In this document: in pieces, positions 23,840 through 28,233 of the stretch
Layout of the letters: the number at the start of each line of letters is the position of its first letter
Position numbering within the stretch: the first letter of the stretch is position 1
From: JBBQKP01 sp038326995
GTDB taxonomy: Bacteria; Planctomycetota; Phycisphaerae; Tepidisphaerales; Tepidisphaeraceae
Direction of reading: 5' to 3'
Assembly: GCA_038326995.1 (NCBI GenBank)
Contig: JBBQKP010000017.1
Coordinates: 1-28,233, forward strand
Length of the DNA: 28,233 bases
Notes under the pieces: model-generated
Databases searched by the model: none
The model's input: only the letters and a program-made list of their open reading frames with translations
What the model was told of the DNA's origin: nothing
Made by a program: the position numbers and the translations under genes

Positions 23840-24478
23840 GTGTTCATCACCGCCCGACAACTTCAAGACCAACATCGTGCAAGCGGCACGATCGCGCTGC
23901 CCGCGGGCGCTCGTTTGACTCCGCTGGCGATAGACTTTCTGCGCCTGCATCAGATCACGCCGATCGTCTCGCCCCCGAAGTCTGAGACGCAACACGAATC
24001 CAATTCTCGAAGCAGTACTGTGCCGTCAGATGTGCCAACACATGCGTCGTCAAATGCGGCATCGATCACCTATTGGTGCGGCACTCCCAGCGGCATTGCC
24101 AAGGCCGCGATCATGAACGCATCTCGCGAGTTCTCGTTGCAACCGATCGGAATTCCTGAGGAGCCGACACAGGTTTTGCACGCCATCAAGATGATCGCTC
24201 TTCGACTCGGTCTTTCGAACGGCTCTGGTTCGATCATCGTGGTCGAACATGCGGGCCTTGCGACCATTCTCGCCAACCGACATCAATCCGTGCGCGCCGT
24301 CGTCGCGACGTCGCTCGCGTCGCTGAAGGCCGCGCTGAATCAGGCCTCCGCCAACGTGCTCATCATCGAACCCGCTGCCTTGCCGCTCGCCGTGCTGTCC
24401 AACCTCATCAATCACTTCTGCCGCGGAATCAGGCCGATTTCTGCCGACGTTCAGTCACAACTCGAGGTGCGGCCATGA
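23840..24478 (+). CDS. RpiB-like protein with EutQ/EutT-like N-terminal motif, BMC-associated
   Basis: 212 residues from a GTG at 23840. Residues 1-43 (FITARQLQDQHRASGTIALP, then AGARLTPLAIDFLRLHQI) match a short motif found at the start of several BMC-related proteins such as EutQ/EutT relatives. A Ser/Thr/Pro linker (about 46-78) follows. Residues 79-205 resemble ribose-5-phosphate isomerase B: VRAVVATSLASLKAALNQAS then ANVLIIEP, in the places where RpiB has its RAAL...AR...NNANVL pattern. The stop overlaps the next start as ATGA. RpiB active-site Cys and the DHAG motif are altered (VEHAGLATI remains), so catalysis is uncertain. A role in sugar-phosphate handling or assembly is inference; the function is not known to me. 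Confidence 0.65.
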   Translation: MFITARQLQDQHRASGTIALPAGARLTPLAIDFLRLHQITPIVSPPKSETQHESNSRSSTVPSDVPTHASSNAASITYWCGTPSGIAKAAIMNASREFSLQPIGIPEEPTQVLHAIKMIALRLGLSNGSGSIIVVEHAGLATILANRHQSVRAVVATSLASLKAALNQASANVLIIEPAALPLAVLSNLINHFCRGIRPISADVQSQLEVRP

Positions 24479-24789
24479 GGATCGGCAAAGTCGTAGGCAA
24501 CGTCGTCCTCTCACGCGGTTACTCATCGCTCACGGGCGGGCGATTTTTGATGATCGAACCACAAGACCGTTTCGCGTTGCAAAACGGCGAGAGGCGAACC
24601 AGCGAATCGCTCGTCGCTTTTGATCAACTCGGCGCAGGCATCGGCGACACCGTTGCCTTCACCGAATCAGGCGAAGCGTCCGCCCCGTTCTTGCCAGAAA
24701 AACGCGTGCCCATCGACGCACTCACGACCGCCATCCTCGATGAGGTTTACATCAATCCCGTCGCGCTCAAACAGGTGAACCATGACTAA
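24475..24789 (+). CDS. BMC-P shell vertex protein 3 (EutN/CcmL family)
   Basis: 104 residues. MRIGKVVGNVVLSRGYSSLT, FLMIEPQDRF and SLVAFDQLGAGIGDTVAFTE are the EutN/CcmL strands with the GAGxGD loop; VPIDALTTAILDEV closes the fold. A short tail (YINPVALKQVNHD) follows. It overlaps the upstream gene by four bases (ATGA) and the aldolase by eight, so the three are translated in close coupling. With the other two BMC-P proteins it gives three vertex types, as in the characterised planctomycete compartment. Confidence 0.94.
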   Translation: MRIGKVVGNVVLSRGYSSLTGGRFLMIEPQDRFALQNGERRTSESLVAFDQLGAGIGDTVAFTESGEASAPFLPEKRVPIDALTTAILDEVYINPVALKQVNHD

Positions 24790-25678
24790 AGAATTCGTCA
24801 GCGAATACAAAATCAAGCAACAGCTTTGCGACATCGGTCGGCGAATCTGGACCAAGGGTTTCTGCGCGGGCAATGAAGGCAACCACAGTTTTCGTATGGG
24901 CCCGAATCGTTTTATCTGCACGCCGACGGGCATCAGCAAAGGAAATTTGCTGCCCGACGATTTGTGCGTTGTCGACGCGGACGGCAAGCAGATTTCAGGC
25001 AAGAGAAAACGAACCAGCGAGTTTCTTTTGCACGCGACGATCTACAAAGCCAGGCCCGACGTGAACGCGGTCATTCACTCTCATCCGCCGCACGCGACGG
25101 CGTTCGCGGTCGCGGGAGTGGAGATTCCCACGTGCATTCACCCCGAGGCCGAGGTGTTTCTCGGGCCCGTGAAAACAGCGCGATACGTCACGCCGGGCGA
25201 CACGCGCCTTGGCGAATCCATCTTGCCGTACGTCAAGGACAGCAACACGATTGTCATGGGCAATCACGGCGTGGTTTGCTTCGATGTCGATCTCGAACAA
25301 TGCTACTACAAACTCGAAATCATCGACGCCTACACGCGAATTCTGCTGCTGGCCAAACAGCTCGGCAGCGTCAATCTGCTGAGCGGCCCAGAGATGAGCG
25401 AACTCATCGGGCTCAAGAGCCGGTTCGGCCTGCCCGACCCGCGAACGACTGAAGCCAAGGCCGGCGCAATCGCATGCACCGCAAGCGATTTTCTCCAGCG
25501 CGTCGCGGGCAGCGGAAGGTCGCGGACCATGGTCGCGTCGCAAAGCGGTTCGACGGCTGACTCTGGCAATAGCCCGCTCGAACGTGCGATCGAGAGCCTT
25601 GCTCCGCAGCATTTTTCTCATGCCGACACCGAGCAGCTCGTGCAAACCATCACCGATCAAATCATGGCGAGTATCTAG
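24782..25678 (+). CDS. Class II aldolase, L-fuculose/L-rhamnulose-1-phosphate type, BMC cargo
   Basis: 298 residues. Zinc-dependent aldolase/adducin-fold enzyme that splits deoxysugar 1-phosphates into DHAP and lactaldehyde. GNEGNHSFRM (residues 30-39) and CTPTGISKGNL bind phosphate. Glu80 in KRTSEFLLH is the usual acid/base position. His99 and His101 in AVIHSHPPH and His162 in MGNHGVV are zinc ligands. The core ends near 215. A Ser/Gly linker then leads to a C-terminal amphipathic helix (about 277-298: ADTEQLVQTITDQIMASI), the form of an encapsulation peptide. Last gene of the BMC run, overlapping BMC-P 3. Which sugar is used is inferred from known planctomycete BMCs, which handle fucose and rhamnose. 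Confidence 0.9.
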   Translation: MTKEFVSEYKIKQQLCDIGRRIWTKGFCAGNEGNHSFRMGPNRFICTPTGISKGNLLPDDLCVVDADGKQISGKRKRTSEFLLHATIYKARPDVNAVIHSHPPHATAFAVAGVEIPTCIHPEAEVFLGPVKTARYVTPGDTRLGESILPYVKDSNTIVMGNHGVVCFDVDLEQCYYKLEIIDAYTRILLLAKQLGSVNLLSGPEMSELIGLKSRFGLPDPRTTEAKAGAIACTASDFLQRVAGSGRSRTMVASQSGSTADSGNSPLERAIESLAPQHFSHADTEQLVQTITDQIMASI

Positions 25679-25737
25679 CCCAACACGCGACTCGTACTCA
25701 ATATGTTGCCTCAAGAGAATGCAAAGAACATGACCTA

Positions 25738-25830
25738 GGGTGGCACAGCTTCGTACTCGAAGCTGTGTCTTGGAGTAGGCATAGCGGTTCATGCGATCGT
25801 CACAGCTTTGGATACAAAGCTGTGCCACCC
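25738..25830. repeat. 93-bp palindromic repeat-like element B
   Basis: Outer perfect 14-bp inverted repeats (25738-25751, GGGTGGCACAGCTT; 25817-25830, its complement) enclose two hairpins: a 10-bp stem (25744-25753/25758-25767) and a 9-bp stem (25801-25809/25816-25824). CACAGCTT or its complement occurs four times, so one long cruciform or two small hairpins can form, but not both at once. It lies between the aldolase stop and the DeoR gene. No ORF inside. It looks like a MITE/REP-type element. Confidence 0.7.
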
Positions 25831-25861
25831 AAAACATACGAAGGCGTTGCACCCGGCCGAA

Positions 25862-26677
25862 ATGTTACAACCCAACATGCTTCCACCACAACGTCAGGAT
25901 CGCACCAAGCAACTCGTCGAGGCCCTGGGCACCGTTGCGCTCGAGAGGCTCGCCGCCGAGCTGAACGTTTCCGCTTCGACGGTTCGACGTGACCTGGACG
26001 CGCTCGAAAGAATCGGACTGGTCAAGCGCGTCCACGGCGGTGTGATCTGGGTCGGCAGCGACGGACGTGCGCTCGACACCAAAACCGCAGAGGCCAATCG
26101 CCCGTACGCCTTCACACAGCGACTGGGCGCACAATCGGCCGCGAAACAACGCATCGCGCGGGCGGCGTCCGGGCTCGTATCGAGCGGCCAGACGCTTCTC
26201 ATCGACGGCGGAACAACCACGTTCTTCCTTGCAGAACAGCTCGCGGGGCAATCACTCCAGATCGTCACCAACTCTCTGCCCATCGCCGAAGTTTTCGCCA
26301 GCGACGACCGCGTCGAACTGATCGTGCTCGGCGGGCTCATGTATCCGCGCTACGGCGTCTTACTCGGACCGATGGCCGAGCGCGCACTGGACGACGTACA
26401 CGCCGGCACGCTTTTTTTCAGCGTAGCGGGAATCAGCGGCACGACGCTTTACAATCAGAATCAGCTTCTGGTGCAGGCCGAGTTGAAGATGATGCGTCAG
26501 GCGCAGCGGCGCGTGCTGCTCGTCGATTCCAGCAAGTTCGGACAGCAGGCATTGGCCAAACTGTGCGATCTGGATCGCGTCTCGACCATCGTCACAGACG
26601 CCCCGCCGCCGGTGGAGTTGGAACGCGATATCAAGCAGGCCGGGTGCGAATTGATTATTGCCGACGACATTTCATGA
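25862..26677 (+). CDS. DeoR-family transcriptional regulator of the BMC locus
   Basis: 271 residues from the ATG at 25862. The ATG at 25877 (MLPPQRQDRTKQL) also fits, since DeoR proteins usually begin M-x4-RQ. The open frame upstream to a TTG at 25808 lies inside the palindromic element and is not credible. The N-terminal winged helix-turn-helix has LERLAAELNVSASTVRRDLD then IGLVKRVHGG, the DeoR signature. The C-terminal DeoRC sensor domain has TLLIDGGTTTFFLAEQL, LQIVTNSLPIAEV, and VLLVDSSKFGQQALAKL, which bind a phosphorylated sugar in relatives. It probably represses the BMC operon until a deoxysugar phosphate appears. No terminator is visible before the SpoVR gene. Confidence 0.9.
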   Translation: MLQPNMLPPQRQDRTKQLVEALGTVALERLAAELNVSASTVRRDLDALERIGLVKRVHGGVIWVGSDGRALDTKTAEANRPYAFTQRLGAQSAAKQRIARAASGLVSSGQTLLIDGGTTTFFLAEQLAGQSLQIVTNSLPIAEVFASDDRVELIVLGGLMYPRYGVLLGPMAERALDDVHAGTLFFSVAGISGTTLYNQNQLLVQAELKMMRQAQRRVLLVDSSKFGQQALAKLCDLDRVSTIVTDAPPPVELERDIKQAGCELIIADDIS

Positions 26678-26707
26678 CATAAGCGACAACCGAACGCTCA
26701 CCTTTGA

Positions 26708-26713
26708 TACAAT
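26708..26713 (+). promoter_or_regulatory. Candidate -10 element, possible leaderless start of the SpoVR gene
   Basis: TACAAT lies six bases before the ATG at 26720. A start site at the usual 6-7 bases downstream would fall on or next to that ATG. There is no Shine-Dalgarno in the 42-bp gap. The -35 side is weak (CGACAA around 26684-26689, 18 bp spacing). Confidence 0.4.
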
Positions 26714-26719
26714 GGCGTC

Positions 26720-28233
26720 ATGGTCTCACGCCAGCAAGCCGCGTTCCCGCCGGAACTCAACGCCGCCAAGAAGCAGATTCGTGAGCAGGCCCGCGCTTAC
26801 GGGCTCGATTTCTTCCCCGTCATATTTGAGATGTGTGATTACGAGCAGATGAACCAGATCGCTGCCTACGGCGGCTTCCCGCAGCGCTTCCCGCACTGGC
26901 GCTTCGGCATGGAATACGAACGGCTTCGCAAGCAGCACCACTACGGGCTTGGCCGAATCTACGAGATGGTCATCAACAACGATCCGTGCTACGCGTACCT
27001 GCAGGAGAGCAACGCGCTGGTCGATCAGAAGCTCGTCATCGCACACGTCTACGGCCACGCCGACTTCTTCAAAAACAATCTCTACTTCGCCGCCACCAAT
27101 CGTAAGATGATGGACGAGATGGCCAACCACAGCACGCACGTGCGAAAGCACATTGAGCGGCTGGGGCTGGAGGTCGTCGAAAAATGGCTCGACGTCTGCT
27201 TATCAATCGAAGACCTGATCGACCCGCACAGCATGTTCATGAATCGCGGGCCGATGGAGAATCCGCCAGAAAAGCCGGTGGAAAAAGGCGCGGGCGTTGA
27301 TCGTCCGTCGGGAAAATTCAAAGCAAAAGACTACATGGACCGCTGGATCAACCCGCCCGAAGTCATCGCCGCGGAGGAAAAAAAACTGCGCGAACAGGCG
27401 AGCCGCACTCGCCGCATCACGCCCGCCAGGCCCACGCGCGACGTCCTTCAATATCTTCTCGATCACGCCAGGCTCGACGACTGGCAGGCCGACATTCTTT
27501 CGCTCATTCGCGAGGAGTCTTACTACTTCGCGCCGCAGGGAATGACCAAAGTTATGAACGAAGGCTGGGCCAGTTTCTGGCACAGCACGCTGATGACGCG
27601 GCACTTTCTCGACGCCAGCGAAGTCATCGACTACGCCGACCACCACAGCGGAACCGTGCACATGCCGCCCGGCGGATTCAACCCCTACAAGATCGGGCTC
27701 GATCTCTTTCGCGATATCGAAGACCGCTGGAACAAAGGCAAGTTCGGCAGAGACTACGAAACCGCGACCGACCTCGGCGCGAAGGACCGATGGGACACGG
27801 GCCTCGGTCAGGGCAGAGAGAAAATTTTCGAAGTCAGACGCATCTACAACGACGTGAGCTTCATCGAAGAATTCATGACCGATGAGTTCATCGAGAAACA
27901 CAAGTACTACGAGTACGGCAGAGACCCGCACACCGGGCAGATCAAAATCGTCAGCCGCGATCCGAACCGAATCCGCCAGCGACTGTTGTATCGTCTGACC
28001 AATCTCGGCAGGCCGTTCATTTACGTTCTCGACGGCAATTATCGCAATCGCGGCGAGCTGTATCTTGCCCACAAACACAACGGCCTGGATATCGAAATCA
28101 AGTTCGCGCACGAAACGCTACGCAACGTCTTTCGCGTCTGGCAGCGACCTGTTCACCTGCACGCGACGATTGATGACGACGAGATTCTTTTTACTTTCGA
28201 CGGCGAACAGGCGCGGTCGCAAAAAATTCACGC
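26720..28233 (+). CDS. spoVR: SpoVR-family protein (partial, runs off the right edge)
   Basis: 504 residues are visible with no stop before the edge; the family is about 450-550 residues, so nearly all of it is here. LDFFPVIFEMCDYEQMNQIA then YGGFPQRFPHWRFGMEYERL, and KVMNEGWASFWH, HHSGTVHMPPGGFNPYKIG and EFMTDEFIEKHKYYEYGRD are unmistakable SpoVR/YcgB motifs. Named for spore cortex formation in Bacillus, the family is widespread in non-sporing bacteria, usually beside genes for a PrkA kinase and a DUF444 protein; those may follow outside the window. A charged linker (about 170-235) is less conserved. The start may be leaderless. Confidence 0.93.
   Translation, partial: MVSRQQAAFPPELNAAKKQIREQARAYGLDFFPVIFEMCDYEQMNQIAAYGGFPQRFPHWRFGMEYERLRKQHHYGLGRIYEMVINNDPCYAYLQESNALVDQKLVIAHVYGHADFFKNNLYFAATNRKMMDEMANHSTHVRKHIERLGLEVVEKWLDVCLSIEDLIDPHSMFMNRGPMENPPEKPVEKGAGVDRPSGKFKAKDYMDRWINPPEVIAAEEKKLREQASRTRRITPARPTRDVLQYLLDHARLDDWQADILSLIREESYYFAPQGMTKVMNEGWASFWHSTLMTRHFLDASEVIDYADHHSGTVHMPPGGFNPYKIGLDLFRDIEDRWNKGKFGRDYETATDLGAKDRWDTGLGQGREKIFEVRRIYNDVSFIEEFMTDEFIEKHKYYEYGRDPHTGQIKIVSRDPNRIRQRLLYRLTNLGRPFIYVLDGNYRNRGELYLAHKHNGLDIEIKFAHETLRNVFRVWQRPVHLHATIDDDEILFTFDGEQARSQKIH

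Noticed and set aside
24995..25852. 285-residue minus-strand ORF opposite the aldolase
   Set aside because: Shadow frame that also crosses the palindromic element; no protein family resemblance.
25808..25861. Longer N-terminus of the DeoR protein from a TTG at 25808
   Set aside because: It would begin inside the palindromic element and adds residues not found in the DeoR family.

Overview
The window is high-GC bacterial DNA with gene families that together point to a member of the Planctomycetota, probably the Phycisphaerae side. The strongest sign is a planctomycete/Verrucomicrobia-type bacterial microcompartment (BMC) locus. A prepilin-like protein with an AFTLVELLVV start and a C-terminal RHG...FADAS motif, and weak Shine-Dalgarno use, agree with this. 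The assignment is inferred from gene content and not from a marker gene.

Layout. 1-3511 (+): the end of an RND membrane-fusion protein, then a complete RND efflux pump. 3520-5713 (-): a renalase-like FAD oxidoreductase behind an MCE/MlaD lipid-transport protein. 5871-7100 (-): a pseudopilin-like protein with a strong terminator. 7455-7967 (+): a small secreted protein. 8129-10579 (-): a GH15 glucoamylase-like enzyme that ends in a ferredoxin domain, an unusual fusion. 10580-11059: no intact gene, but a probable gene remnant. 11060-11980 (-): D-Ala-D-Ala ligase. 12085-13131 (+): a secreted GH113-like glycosidase. 13156-14859 (-): a polysaccharide flippase whose start codon lies in an 11-bp tandem repeat. 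15157-17041 (-): an MlaF-like ABC ATPase and a DAHP synthase. 17381-18508 (-): a Gfo/Idh/MocA oxidoreductase.

18747-25678 (+) is the BMC operon: PduL phosphotransacylase, BMC-H, BMC-H, acetate-kinase-like protein, BMC-H, BMC-P, CoA-acylating aldehyde dehydrogenase, BMC-P, an RpiB-like protein, BMC-P and a class II aldolase. A DeoR-family regulator follows at 25862, behind a 93-bp palindromic repeat element. A SpoVR-family gene then runs off the right edge.

How the genes fit together. From what is known of planctomycete BMCs, the aldolase would split L-fuculose-1-P or L-rhamnulose-1-P into DHAP and L-lactaldehyde. The aldehyde dehydrogenase would make lactyl-CoA, PduL would exchange CoA for phosphate, and the kinase would recover ATP and release lactate. 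Three BMC-H proteins tile the shell and three BMC-P proteins cap its vertices. No BMC-T, alcohol dehydrogenase or lactate dehydrogenase is seen here. Two copies of TTCTATCA spaced 21 bp apart before the PduL gene are candidate operator sites for the DeoR regulator.

The observations most worth following up are the GH15-ferredoxin fusion, the overlapping micro-ORFs before the flippase, the RpiB-like BMC protein, the divergent kinase and the two palindromic repeat elements.
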